A DNA stretch of 64,000 bases from positions 653,309 through 717,308 of the forward strand of contig NZ_KE384439.1 of assembly GCF_000425725.1 (NCBI RefSeq), written 5' to 3'. This DNA comes from Halomonas halocynthiae DSM 14573 (GTDB lineage: Bacteria > Pseudomonadota > Gammaproteobacteria > Pseudomonadales > Halomonadaceae). Shown piece after piece: positions 27,369-36,857 of the stretch. The position numbers and the translations under genes were made by a program. The stretch's first letter is position 1. Every line of letters begins with the position of its first letter. Under the pieces are notes generated by a model. The model was not told where the DNA came from, did not search any database, and saw nothing but the letters and a program-made list of their open reading frames with translations.

Positions 27369-28175
27369 TCAGTCGGCAAAGGCATCATCAAAATCAACAT
27401 CATCCAGGTCGAATTCGTCACTCGCGAACGGATCTCTGCCTAACTGCCCGTCAAGTACTTCAAAGCGCCGACGCTGGAGATAGGTGTCACGTAAAAAGAC
27501 ATAACGATCACCGCTGATCAGTTTTTCCTGATCAAGATACCCTGCGCGGGTATCGATGACGTCCAATAGCGCCAAGCCCACCGTAATTCTATCGTTATCG
27601 ACATAAGCCAGTGGGCTGGTATACACATCCGCCGGTAAGCCCGCAGTATCACGCACCATACTTGGGCCGAGCAATGGAAGCACCAGATAAGGGCCTTCTC
27701 CTACGCCCCAGACTCCTAGAGTTTGGCCGAAGTCTTCACGATTACCCGTTAACTCCATATCGGTTGCCACATCAAAGATACCGGCAATCCCCAGCGTAGA
27801 GTTAAGCACAAAGCGGCCCGTCGAAACTCCCGCATTGCCAGGTTTACCCTGCAGCAAACTGTTGATGGTAGTGCGAATTTCACCAAGGTTAGAGAAGAAA
27901 TTCCCAACCCCCGTTTGCACCGGCTCCGGCGTCACATAGTTATAGCCTTGCGCCACCGGCTTGAGCGCATAACGATCTAGCACCTCGTTAAAAGCAAACA
28001 CCTTACGATTGAAACCTTCCCAGGGATCGTCAGGGTTACGGTCCTGCACGGACGTACCCGCACAGCCGGACAATGCCACAACCGTCAACACGGTAGTCAG
28101 CCCGCTCAGCGCCCTGCGCTTGCGTCGACGTTTGGCAACGTGGCCAACAGACAGAGATTGATTTTCCATGCTCAC
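27369..28175 (-). CDS. mlaA: Outer membrane lipid-asymmetry lipoprotein MlaA (VacJ)
   Basis: MlaA sits in the outer membrane and takes misplaced phospholipids from the outer leaflet for return to the inner membrane. The 268-residue precursor has a basic N-terminus and a lipobox VVALSGC with Cys at residue 38. The body has the MlaA signatures DPWEGFNRKVFAFNEVLD, GNFFSNLGEIRTTINSLLQG and a stretch containing GEGPYLVLPLLGPS. It precedes the phosphatase gene by 12 bp on the same strand. The inner-membrane MCE transporter found near 49-52 kb is of a different subtype, so the two need not work together. Confidence 0.94.
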   Translation of the reverse strand: MSMENQSLSVGHVAKRRRKRRALSGLTTVLTVVALSGCAGTSVQDRNPDDPWEGFNRKVFAFNEVLDRYALKPVAQGYNYVTPEPVQTGVGNFFSNLGEIRTTINSLLQGKPGNAGVSTGRFVLNSTLGIAGIFDVATDMELTGNREDFGQTLGVWGVGEGPYLVLPLLGPSMVRDTAGLPADVYTSPLAYVDNDRITVGLALLDVIDTRAGYLDQEKLISGDRYVFLRDTYLQRRRFEVLDGQLGRDPFASDEFDLDDVDFDDAFAD

Positions 28176-28195
28176 AGATCCTTGAGTTCAATCAT

Positions 28196-29317
28196 TCAAC
28201 AGCGGCGTACAATCACGCTTCCTGCACTGTATCCAGCACCAAAAGAGCACACTACGCCGAGTGCGCCAGAAGGCAAGTCATTACGGTGCAAATGAAACGC
28301 AATGATAGAGCCGGCAGAGCTTGTATTCGCATAACGATCAAGAATGATCGGCGCTTGCTCAGGCTCTGGGGGGTGACCCAGTACTCGGCGCGCAATCAAG
28401 TCATTCATATGCCGATTAGCCTGATGCAGCCACATTCGATCAATATCACTTCCCGCCAACGACAAACTGGCAAGATGATCACTGATCAGGCTTGCCACCA
28501 TCGGACAGACATCCTTAAAGACGCGCCGCCCTTCTTGTACAAACAGTTTATCAGCCGCCAGTGGGTCGCTGTCACTGACTCGGTTAAGAAAACCGGCATT
28601 ATTACGAATTGCATTAGAGAATTGCGTCACCAGGCGAGTATCCAGCACCTCAAAAGCCTGTTCAACAGTAGCCACCTGTTGGCTTTCCAGCACAATGGCG
28701 GTACAGGCATCACCGAAAATAAAGTGACTGTCACGATCACGAAAATTCAAGTGTGCGGTACAGATCTCTGGGTTAACGACAAGCACGCGCTTAGCGCGAC
28801 CGGCACGAATCGCATTCGCGGCGGTTTCTATCGCGAAGGTTGCCGAGCTGCAGGCAACGTTCATATCAAACGCATAACCTCCCGCCCCCAGCGCCGCTTG
28901 AAGCTCTACGGAAACAGCCGGATAGGCGCGCTCCAGATTCGAGCAAGCCACAATGACCAACTCGATATCCTCAGCGTTAACGCCCGCATTCTCCAGCGCC
29001 TGCTGAGCAGCAATCAGGCCCATTCGACACTGAGTTGATGTGTCGTCATTAGCGCGCTCTGGCAAGCGCGGACGCATGCGCTCAGGGTCCAGAATACCTT
29101 CAGCGTCCAGCACATAGCGGCTATGAATACCTGACGCTTTGACAATGAACTCGCTACTCGAGTGCGCCAATGGCTCACACTCACCTGCCTCGATAGCCGC
29201 GGCATTGCGAGTATTTTCCGCATCTACCCAGTGGTTGAATGTTGCCACCAGCTGGTCGTTGTCGATGCTATGTTGCGGGGTGAAAAGCCCCGTGCCGGTG
29301 ATTACTACGGCAGTCAT
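28196..29317 (-). CDS. Beta-ketoacyl-ACP synthase III family protein (FabH-like, 373 residues)
   Basis: A condensing enzyme with the FabH Cys-His-Asn triad: Cys156 in NVACSSATFAIE, His in WLHQANRHMNDL and Asn in YANTSSAGSII. It is about 50 residues longer than housekeeping FabH. The length and N-terminus (MTAVVITGTGLFTPQHSIDN) recall PA3286 of Pseudomonas aeruginosa, a synthase that primes fatty acid synthesis with octanoyl-CoA from beta-oxidation. That function is inferred. ATG 29317 has AGGGGAA 7 bp upstream. An in-frame extension would reach into hrpA. It lies directly after hrpA and two genes from fadD, a suggestive lipid context. Confidence 0.87.
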   Translation of the reverse strand: MTAVVITGTGLFTPQHSIDNDQLVATFNHWVDAENTRNAAAIEAGECEPLAHSSSEFIVKASGIHSRYVLDAEGILDPERMRPRLPERANDDTSTQCRMGLIAAQQALENAGVNAEDIELVIVACSNLERAYPAVSVELQAALGAGGYAFDMNVACSSATFAIETAANAIRAGRAKRVLVVNPEICTAHLNFRDRDSHFIFGDACTAIVLESQQVATVEQAFEVLDTRLVTQFSNAIRNNAGFLNRVSDSDPLAADKLFVQEGRRVFKDVCPMVASLISDHLASLSLAGSDIDRMWLHQANRHMNDLIARRVLGHPPEPEQAPIILDRYANTSSAGSIIAFHLHRNDLPSGALGVVCSFGAGYSAGSVIVRRC

Positions 29318-29361
29318 ATCTTTTCCCCTGTATTTCCTTGACGCGCTACCTAGCAAGCCAG

Positions 29362-32300
29362 CTAGCGACCGGTCAGCTCGGCCCAACGTCGTTCGAGCCG
29401 CTTATCCGATACCGTCATCGCGGTACCCAGCTGCTGAGCAAACAACGACACTCGCAGCTCCTCAATCCACCAGCCAAATTCCACCAGGCCTGGAGCAACA
29501 ACACCACTACGCTGCTCAACCTCCAGCCGAGCATCAAGCCGGGCCTGAAAATCCTGCACCTGCTGCATCAGAAGCTGATCGCGACGATGCTCACGTGGCG
29601 CCTTTTCAAGCCGTACCAAGGCAGCTTCCATATAGCGAGGATACTCCGTCAGCCATCGGCCTGCCTCCTGTATAAAACCTGGATAAACCAAGCGCGCCAT
29701 TTGCGCCTTGAGATCAGCATAACTAAGCGCCAGAGCAAAACTGAGTCCACCTTTCAGTGCTTTGGTGACGGCAAGGTGCCCCTTCAGCGCCGCCTCGAGT
29801 GTCACCAGCATCTCCTTGGCGTATGGCAAGAGCTCATCCTGACAGGCTAACAACTGTTGATCCAGCTCCGTACGGCTACGCGGTAGTGGCTCAACCGCCA
29901 CCACTTGCTGAAACACTGCCGCTACCAGGTCATCGGCCAACTGCCGCTTGGTGCCCACCTTAGTAAACAGCAGCGCACAGGGTGCAATACCTGGCAAGCT
30001 CTGTATCGCTTTTATTTGCCCTGGAAGCTGATCCATGGCGGCTCTGACGACACCACGGCGATGGGCCACCAACGCTTTGTCTGGGTGATCAAACAACTCA
30101 ACGCGATACCCCTCAGGCTCTGGCACCAGTGCAGGATAGGCTTCAACACGAATACCTGCTTGCGTCGTTACCCGAGACTCGGGCAAGGCCTGCTCAGGCA
30201 AACCAGCCAATGCGCTATCGTCATTATCCTGAGCGGCCAGGGCACGCGCGCCTTCACCGGCAGCTTTCTCAAAACGCTGTTGCAACGCCGACAGATCACG
30301 CCCTTGGCCGAGCATTTTTCCATGATGATCAACCACGCGTACATTCATGTGCAGGTGCGCTGGCAGCTGATCCTGACGCCAGTCATCCGGGTGCAGCCGC
30401 AGGCCAGTTTTGACGCGCAAAAACTCACCCAACGCCTCAGTCAGCGGTGTTTCATCAGGCACTAGAGACGCCAGCGCTGCATCTACCCAGTCAGGAATCG
30501 GTACCACCTGACGCCGAATGCCCTTGGGTAAGGATTTGAGTAGTGCAATGCATTTCTCACGAAGCAAACCTGGCACAAGCCATTCTAGACGCCCCTCCGG
30601 CAGCTGCGACAACATAGCAGCAGGCACAACCAAGCTGACACCATCGTCTTCGGCGTCGATAGCAAAGTGGTAGCTCAGCGGATAGCTGACACTACCCACA
30701 CTTAAATGATCAGGATATTGCGCCTGAGTGACTTCCTCAGCATCTCGAGCTAACAGCGTGTCACGATCAAATTTGAGTATCTGCGGCGTTTCTTTTTCAA
30801 CCTTACGCCGCCATCCCTCAAACCCTTTACCGTTAACGACATCATCAGGAATTCGCGCGTCATAAAAATCAAACAGAGCTTCCTCATCGACCAAAATGTC
30901 ACGCCGCCGAGCACGGTCTTCAAGGTTTTCGACCTCATCAATCAGCGCCCGATTGTGAGCAAAAAACTCGCCTTTAGTGCGAAACTCCCCCTCGACCAGC
31001 GCACGCCGAATAAACAACTGACGCGCTTCTTTGGGGTCGATTGCGCCATAGTTAACCCGCCGCCGGCTGACAATCGGCAGACCAAACAGTGTGACTTGCT
31101 CCAGCGCCATGACTTGCGCACGCTTCATTTCCCAGTGCGGGTCGCTATAACTGCGTTTCACTAAGTGCTCTGCGGCAGGCTCAATCCACTCGGGCTCAAT
31201 ACGTGCCACCGTACGAGCAAATAACCGCGAGGTTTCGACTAACTCAAACGCCATCAACCACTTGGGTGTTCGCTTGGCCAAACCCGACGCAGGGTGCACC
31301 ATAAAACGGCGATTACGTGCCCCAAGATATTCACGCTGCTCATGAAACATCCCTAAGTGCGACAACAGCCCTGGCAACAGCGCGCGATGCAGCTGAGCCG
31401 CCTGACGGCTGATTTCTCGTCGCTGGGCGGCATCAAGCCGGCTGGCAGACGAATCGTCATCAGAACGTGCAAGCGTGCCATCCAACGCCTTCTCAGGCTG
31501 AGAACGTGGTGGTGGCGCAGGCACGATGATATCCATTTCGCGCAACAACTGGCGCAACTGACGGAAGGTATCGTGCCATTCGCGTAGACGCATATAGTTC
31601 AGGTAGTTGTCACGACACCAGCGACGCAGCTGGTTACCAGATAACGCCTCCCGGGCATCGGCATAGCCGTGCCACAGATTAACCAGCGCCACAAAATCCG
31701 AATCGCGGTCCTGCCAGCGACGATGCGCCTGATCGGCCGCCTGACGCTTCTCAGCAGGCCGCTCCCTGGGATCTTGAGTCGCCAGCGCAGAAGCGACAAT
31801 AAGCACATCGCGCAGCCCACCCTGCTCAGCGCCAGCCAGCACCATCCGCGCCAGTCTCGGGTCGATAGGCAGGCGTGCCAAGCGGCGGCCCAACGGCGTC
31901 AACTCTTGCTTCGCACCAACAGCGCCAAGCTCGAATAACAACCGAAACCCATCCGTAACAAATCGCGAGTCGGGAGGATCAACAAACGGAAAATCAGTAA
32001 TGTCTCCCAGCCTGAGCGATAGCATCGACAGAATCACCGAGGCCAGGTTGGTGCGGCGAATTTCGGGGTCGGTAAACTCTGGCCGCGCCAGAAAGTCCTG
32101 CTCGTCATACAGCCGAATACACAAACCCTCAGCCACTCGGCCACAGCGTCCTTTGCGCTGGTCAGCACTAGCCTGGCTAATCGGCTCTATTGGCAAGCGC
32201 TGAATTTTTGAGCGATAGCTATAGCGGCTGATACGCACCAACCCTGGGTCGATGACATAACGTATACCGGGCACAGTCAGTGAGGTTTCGGCCACATTAG

Positions 32301-33462
32301 TGGACAACACAATACGACGGCCGCGATGGGGGGAAAAAATACGGTTCTGTTCAGCATTAGACAGCCTGGCATATAACGGCATAACCTCAGTGCCTTTGAG
32401 GTTTGCGCGGCGTAACGTATCAGCCGTCTCGCGAATCTCACGCTCGCCAGGCAGAAACACCAGAATATCGCGTGGGCCGTTTAGCCAACCTTTCTCACGC
32501 TCAACACGTGAAATTTCCTCAACCGCTTCAACAATGCCCTGCTGCAAGCCAATATCTTGCTCATCGTCGGCATCACGCACCAACGGCCGATACTGCACCT
32601 CGACGGGAAAAGTACGCCCACTAACCTCAATAACCGGCGCTGAGCGCTTGCGCCCATCACTACCTACCAGCGCGAAGTGCTCAGCAAAGCGCTGCACATC
32701 GATAGTGGCGGAGGTAATGATTACCTTGAGATCCGGGCGACGTTCGAGCAGGCGCTTAAGATAACCCAGCAAAAAATCGATATTAAGGCTGCGCTCATGG
32801 GCCTCATCAATAATGATCGCCTCATAACGCAGTAGTTCAGGATCATTGCGCGTTTCTGCCAGCAAAATACCGTCAGTCATCAACTTGACCAACGTTGTAT
32901 CAGCCGTGTGGTCAGTAAAACGCACTTGATAGCCGACCGGCCCGCCCAGCGGCACTTGAATCTCTTCCGCCAAGCGCGTAGCCACCGAGCGCGCCGCTAA
33001 ACGCCGTGGCTGGGTATGTCCAATCAGCCCACGCCGGCCCAGCCCCAGCTCTAAGCACAACTTAGGTAACTGGGTCGTTTTGCCAGACCCCGTCTCGCCA
33101 GCTACCACCACCACCTGATGCTCGCTCAGCGCCTCAAGAATATCCTCGCGCCGCTGACTAACCGGCAGCGCTTCAGGATAATCCAGCGTTAACGATGACT
33201 GCCGCCGCGCATCCACTTGCGCTCGCGAACGACGAATATCGCGCTGAACTTCCTGAAGGCCACGATCAATCGGCTTACTTTGACGCTCACGCCGCTGTAG
33301 CCCGGCCAAGCGTTTGCCTAACCGATGAACGTCGCGCAGCAGCACATGAGAAAGCTCGCGCTTCAGCTCCGCAACACCGGGCGGCGTGTTAGCGGGCGAA
33401 CGGGGCGATATGGTTGAATCGTCAGTACGGGAATTACTCACAGGGCGGTCTGCTGGCTCCAT
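29362..33462 (-). CDS. hrpA: ATP-dependent RNA helicase HrpA
   Basis: A 1366-residue DEAH-box helicase. Walker A GETGSGKTT is at residues 122-130 and DEAH at 219-222. SATIDVQRFAEHF (motif III), STNVAETSLTVPGIRYVID and QRKGRCGRVAEG (motif VI) follow. The HA2 and OB-fold regions come next, then the long C-terminal DUF3418 extension typical of bacterial HrpA. HrpA acts in mRNA processing and rescue of stalled ribosomes in enteric bacteria. No clear ribosome binding site stands before ATG 33462, so the true start may be slightly downstream. The full length matches the family (about 1300). Confidence 0.95.
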   Translation of the reverse strand: MEPADRPVSNSRTDDSTISPRSPANTPPGVAELKRELSHVLLRDVHRLGKRLAGLQRRERQSKPIDRGLQEVQRDIRRSRAQVDARRQSSLTLDYPEALPVSQRREDILEALSEHQVVVVAGETGSGKTTQLPKLCLELGLGRRGLIGHTQPRRLAARSVATRLAEEIQVPLGGPVGYQVRFTDHTADTTLVKLMTDGILLAETRNDPELLRYEAIIIDEAHERSLNIDFLLGYLKRLLERRPDLKVIITSATIDVQRFAEHFALVGSDGRKRSAPVIEVSGRTFPVEVQYRPLVRDADDEQDIGLQQGIVEAVEEISRVEREKGWLNGPRDILVFLPGEREIRETADTLRRANLKGTEVMPLYARLSNAEQNRIFSPHRGRRIVLSTNVAETSLTVPGIRYVIDPGLVRISRYSYRSKIQRLPIEPISQASADQRKGRCGRVAEGLCIRLYDEQDFLARPEFTDPEIRRTNLASVILSMLSLRLGDITDFPFVDPPDSRFVTDGFRLLFELGAVGAKQELTPLGRRLARLPIDPRLARMVLAGAEQGGLRDVLIVASALATQDPRERPAEKRQAADQAHRRWQDRDSDFVALVNLWHGYADAREALSGNQLRRWCRDNYLNYMRLREWHDTFRQLRQLLREMDIIVPAPPPRSQPEKALDGTLARSDDDSSASRLDAAQRREISRQAAQLHRALLPGLLSHLGMFHEQREYLGARNRRFMVHPASGLAKRTPKWLMAFELVETSRLFARTVARIEPEWIEPAAEHLVKRSYSDPHWEMKRAQVMALEQVTLFGLPIVSRRRVNYGAIDPKEARQLFIRRALVEGEFRTKGEFFAHNRALIDEVENLEDRARRRDILVDEEALFDFYDARIPDDVVNGKGFEGWRRKVEKETPQILKFDRDTLLARDAEEVTQAQYPDHLSVGSVSYPLSYHFAIDAEDDGVSLVVPAAMLSQLPEGRLEWLVPGLLREKCIALLKSLPKGIRRQVVPIPDWVDAALASLVPDETPLTEALGEFLRVKTGLRLHPDDWRQDQLPAHLHMNVRVVDHHGKMLGQGRDLSALQQRFEKAAGEGARALAAQDNDDSALAGLPEQALPESRVTTQAGIRVEAYPALVPEPEGYRVELFDHPDKALVAHRRGVVRAAMDQLPGQIKAIQSLPGIAPCALLFTKVGTKRQLADDLVAAVFQQVVAVEPLPRSRTELDQQLLACQDELLPYAKEMLVTLEAALKGHLAVTKALKGGLSFALALSYADLKAQMARLVYPGFIQEAGRWLTEYPRYMEAALVRLEKAPREHRRDQLLMQQVQDFQARLDARLEVEQRSGVVAPGLVEFGWWIEELRVSLFAQQLGTAMTVSDKRLERRWAELTGR

Positions 33463-33552
33463 GAAAGAAAATAAGCGGCGATGAAAAACCCGCGACGATC
33501 AAACGACCGACGCGGGCTGAAGATTATACCTTTGACACCGGCAGGAGACTAA

Positions 33553-35235
33553 TTACCCTGCCGCATTGCCAGATGTTGCCTTGGCATCGCGCAACTCACG
33601 ACGCAGCACTTTGCCGACGTTGGTTTTCGGCAATTCATCCTTAAACTCTACGTAGCGCGGCACTTTGTAGCCCGTCAGCTCCTTCTTGCACCATTCGCGC
33701 AGCGTCTTTTCATCTAGCGATGGATCGCTTGCAACAACAAACAGCTTGATGGTTTCGCCGCTAGTTTCATCAGGAATTCCCACAGCAGCAGATTCCACAA
33801 CGCCGGGGTGCATGGCAACCACATCTTCGATTTCATTAGGGTAAACATTGAAACCAGACACCAGAATCATGTCTTTCTTGCGGTCTACGATACGCACATA
33901 ACCATCATCCTGAATGACGGCAATATCTCCCGTCCGAAACCAGCCATCCGCACTCAGCACCTTGCTGGTTTCTCCCTCCAGATTCCAGTAACCCTTCATA
34001 ACCTGAGGGCCTTTCACGCACAGCTCACCCGACTCGCCTTGAGCTAAATCGTTGCCATCCAGGTCAATCACCTTGACCGACGTACCCCCAACTGGGCGAC
34101 CAATGGTACCCAGCTGAATGGCGTCGACAGGGTTGAATGTCACAATGGGAGAGGTTTCAGTCAACCCATAACCTTCGGCCACTGGGCAGCCGGTAACCTC
34201 CTCCCAGCGCTGGGCAGCAGCTTTGGTTAACGCCATACCACCAGAAATAGTCAAACGCAGTGACGAAAAATCCAGTTTGTGAAAGTCATCACGACTACAA
34301 AGTGCATTGAACAACGTATTGAGGCCCACAAAGCCAGTAAACCTGATGGATGACATTTCTTTGATTAAACCATCCAGGTCGCGCGGATTAGTAATCAGCA
34401 CAGAATGGTTGCCAGTCACCATCATGAACAGGCAATTCACGGTAAACGTATAGATGTGGTAGACCGGCAGCGGCGCAATAATGGTTTCCTGCGCATCGTT
34501 GAGCCCCTTGCCAATAGCCTGGTGCGCCTGAAGCATATTCGACACCAGGTTAGTATGCGTCAGCATGGTACCCTTGGCACGCCCTGTGGTCCCGCCGGTA
34601 TATTGCAGAGCCACCACATCCTCTGCCTGGCACGTCGCTTCGCTTAACTCACGTGCGGAACCGCGCTTGAGTGCATCACGAAACGAAATAGCCTTAGGCA
34701 ATGAATAGGACGGCACCATCTTCTTGATATAGCGAACCACCCCATTAATGATCTGGCGCTTGGGAAAATGGTGAAAATCGGCAATTTCCGTAATCAGCAC
34801 ATGGCGAATATCGGTGCGCGGCAGTATTTTTTCCAACTTGCTGGCCATATTCGCCAGAATCACAATGGCCTTGGCACCAGAGTCTTTAAATTGGTGGGCC
34901 ATTTCCCGCTCTGTATACAGCGGGTTGGTGTTAACCAGCACCATTCCAGCACGCAGAGCACCAAATACCGCCACGGGAAACTGCAAAAGGTTGGGCAGCT
35001 GAACGGCGATTCTGTCGCCAGGTTCCAGATCCGTTTCATGTTGGATCCAAGCAGCAAAATCATGCGACATCTTATCAAGCTCAGCATAACTCAGGGTACG
35101 CCCCATGCAAGTAAACGCTGGCTTGTCAGAAAACCGCGCAACGGAAGAATGGAAGACATCCAAAACCGTGGCGTACGTATCAACACCCTCAAGTGCCGGG
35201 CCGCTCAAAATCGTATTGCTGGCTGACTCACTCAT
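33553..35235 (-). CDS. fadD: Long-chain fatty acid--CoA ligase FadD
   Basis: FadD activates fatty acids to acyl-CoA using ATP at the inner face of the membrane, the entry step to beta-oxidation. The 560-residue protein has the AMP-binding P-loop YTGGTTGRAKGTMLTH, VAEGYGLTETSPIVTFNP, the FACS-type GWFRTGDIAVIQDDGYVRIV motif and the catalytic Lys near the end in LPKTNVGKVLRREL. GGAG lies 6 bp before ATG 35235. It belongs to a same-strand run with hrpA and the FabH-like synthase. A single copy is present here. Confidence 0.93.
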   Translation of the reverse strand: MSESASNTILSGPALEGVDTYATVLDVFHSSVARFSDKPAFTCMGRTLSYAELDKMSHDFAAWIQHETDLEPGDRIAVQLPNLLQFPVAVFGALRAGMVLVNTNPLYTEREMAHQFKDSGAKAIVILANMASKLEKILPRTDIRHVLITEIADFHHFPKRQIINGVVRYIKKMVPSYSLPKAISFRDALKRGSARELSEATCQAEDVVALQYTGGTTGRAKGTMLTHTNLVSNMLQAHQAIGKGLNDAQETIIAPLPVYHIYTFTVNCLFMMVTGNHSVLITNPRDLDGLIKEMSSIRFTGFVGLNTLFNALCSRDDFHKLDFSSLRLTISGGMALTKAAAQRWEEVTGCPVAEGYGLTETSPIVTFNPVDAIQLGTIGRPVGGTSVKVIDLDGNDLAQGESGELCVKGPQVMKGYWNLEGETSKVLSADGWFRTGDIAVIQDDGYVRIVDRKKDMILVSGFNVYPNEIEDVVAMHPGVVESAAVGIPDETSGETIKLFVVASDPSLDEKTLREWCKKELTGYKVPRYVEFKDELPKTNVGKVLRRELRDAKATSGNAAG

Positions 35236-35327
35236 AAAAATCTCCAGGCTATGATCGGCCGCTGGCCGTTCCTTGTTATTCTGAACTCACCATATACCAG
35301 AGGCTTCGATGCTGTAAAACAACCGAT

Positions 35328-36113
35328 TCAAACTTTCGTTTTAAACCGCCCCTTGATTTCGCCTTCACGCCAGATCAGAAGCTCGCCTGGCGCCAGCCGA
35401 TGCCAGTCCTCATTGTCTGTTAACGGCTCAGTTACAACCACCGATACCACATCATTAGGCGTTGTGTGTTCAGCAAAGTTCACCGACAGTTCGGCATCAG
35501 ACAGGTTCGCCTCACCAAATGGAGCGCGACGCGTAATGTGTGCAAGCTTAGTGCTGCAGTAGGTATATAAGTATACCCCGTCAGACAGCAATAAATTGAA
35601 CACCCCCAACCCCCGCAGCCGTTCACATAACTGGTGCAACAGCTGCCAGGCCTCCTGGCACTCTTCGGGCGGGTTTGGAAAAGCACGGCGCATTTCACTC
35701 ATCAACCAGCAAAATGCATGTTCGCTATCGGTATCACCTATCGGGCGATAATAATCCAAGGTCAGCTCCTGCCAACCGTCGAGCTGGCCATTATGAGCAT
35801 AACACCAGGGACGCCCCCACATCTCACGGGTAAATGGGTGTGTATTCGCCAGGCGCACCTGCCCGACATTCGCCTGACGAATATGGCTGATGACAATATT
35901 TGACTTGATGGGGTACTCACAAATCAAACGTGCAATCGGTGAATGCACCGACGGGTGTGGATCACGAAAGTCGCGATACCCCCCTTCTTCATAGAACGCA
36001 ATGCCCCAGCCATCCTTATGCGGTCCCGTGCCCCCGCCACGATGCAGGAAGCCGGTAAAACTGAAGCAAATATCAGTGGGTACATTGGCACTCATGCCCA
36101 GTAATTCACACAT
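35328..36113 (-). CDS. Class II glutamine amidotransferase (YafJ type)
   Basis: A 261-residue Ntn-type glutaminase domain with nothing fused to it. The nucleophile is Cys2 (MCELLGMSANVP), exposed after removal of Met1, so ATG 36113 must be the start. Further motifs are GGGTGPHKDGWGIAFYEEGG, VISHIRQANVG and CYAHNGQLDGW. The YafJ group are stand-alone putative amidotransferases. Their acceptor substrate is not established. The gene sits between a membrane protein gene and fadD on the same strand. Confidence 0.9.
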   Translation of the reverse strand: MCELLGMSANVPTDICFSFTGFLHRGGGTGPHKDGWGIAFYEEGGYRDFRDPHPSVHSPIARLICEYPIKSNIVISHIRQANVGQVRLANTHPFTREMWGRPWCYAHNGQLDGWQELTLDYYRPIGDTDSEHAFCWLMSEMRRAFPNPPEECQEAWQLLHQLCERLRGLGVFNLLLSDGVYLYTYCSTKLAHITRRAPFGEANLSDAELSVNFAEHTTPNDVVSVVVTEPLTDNEDWHRLAPGELLIWREGEIKGRFKTKV

Positions 36114-36215
36114 GGAAGTCCCTTCAGTGCGTCGTTCAGGAGAAGTCGCGCCACGGTTGTAAGCGCTGAATGGCGAGCCGCAATACAACCTCTCAATACA
36201 GTATCTTTAATGAGG

Positions 36216-36785
36216 TCAGCGCAACGTCGGCTCCTGACGCGCTGACACCTTACTATGCGACTGACGCGTATGAGACGGCTGGGTGACTGGCTTATCCTCA
36301 GGAATCGCCGACAATGTTGCACCTGTGGCAGTGCCATCATCGCGCCGGTTACCGCCATCGTTACTGCCGCCGTTATTTTCATCATCGTGGCTATCTGAGG
36401 GAGCATTACGCTTCAACTTAGCCTGCCGACGAGCCTCGGCACGACCTCGTCCTACCCACCACAATAAAAGGCCACAGCCTGCGCCAGCCGCCGCCGCGAC
36501 GATCAGTAGAAACAGCGTTGAGCTAAACACCGAATGCTCACCCTCAAGAAAAGCTAGCCCCGCAACAACAGCAGCCGGTGCCATACCGTGATAGCTTTCA
36601 CCCTGTTCAAGTAGCCGCAACGAATAGTTAGCAGGCATCCACATGACTCCTGCCACTGCCCAGCTAATTACCAAACGTGGCAAGCGTGGTAAAAAGCCCA
36701 GCGCCAGATAGCCAGTAATCAATACCAGCACAGACAGGACGGCATAGCCCAACCATAGTAGGCTCATTGAATCCGTAGTCAGCAT
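36216..36785 (-). CDS. Membrane protein of unknown function with a hydrophilic tail
   Basis: A 189-residue protein with three or four hydrophobic segments in the first 115 residues (LLWLGYAVLSVLVLITGYLA, LFLLIVAAAAGAGCGLLLWW). A low-complexity cytoplasmic tail follows, rich in Asp, Asn, Gly, Arg and Ser. GAGGG stands just before ATG 36785. I do not recognise a family. It is divergent from the oligopeptidase gene and upstream of the YafJ gene with a 102-bp gap. The tail composition suggests a disordered region. No function is proposed. Confidence 0.6.
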   Translation of the reverse strand: MLTTDSMSLLWLGYAVLSVLVLITGYLALGFLPRLPRLVISWAVAGVMWMPANYSLRLLEQGESYHGMAPAAVVAGLAFLEGEHSVFSSTLFLLIVAAAAGAGCGLLLWWVGRGRAEARRQAKLKRNAPSDSHDDENNGGSNDGGNRRDDGTATGATLSAIPEDKPVTQPSHTRQSHSKVSARQEPTLR

Positions 36786-36857
36786 TACACCCTCGTCATT
36801 GGTGTGCTCTCAGGCACACCTCGTTGAACATTTATCGAGTATGGTACATCCAGCGCA

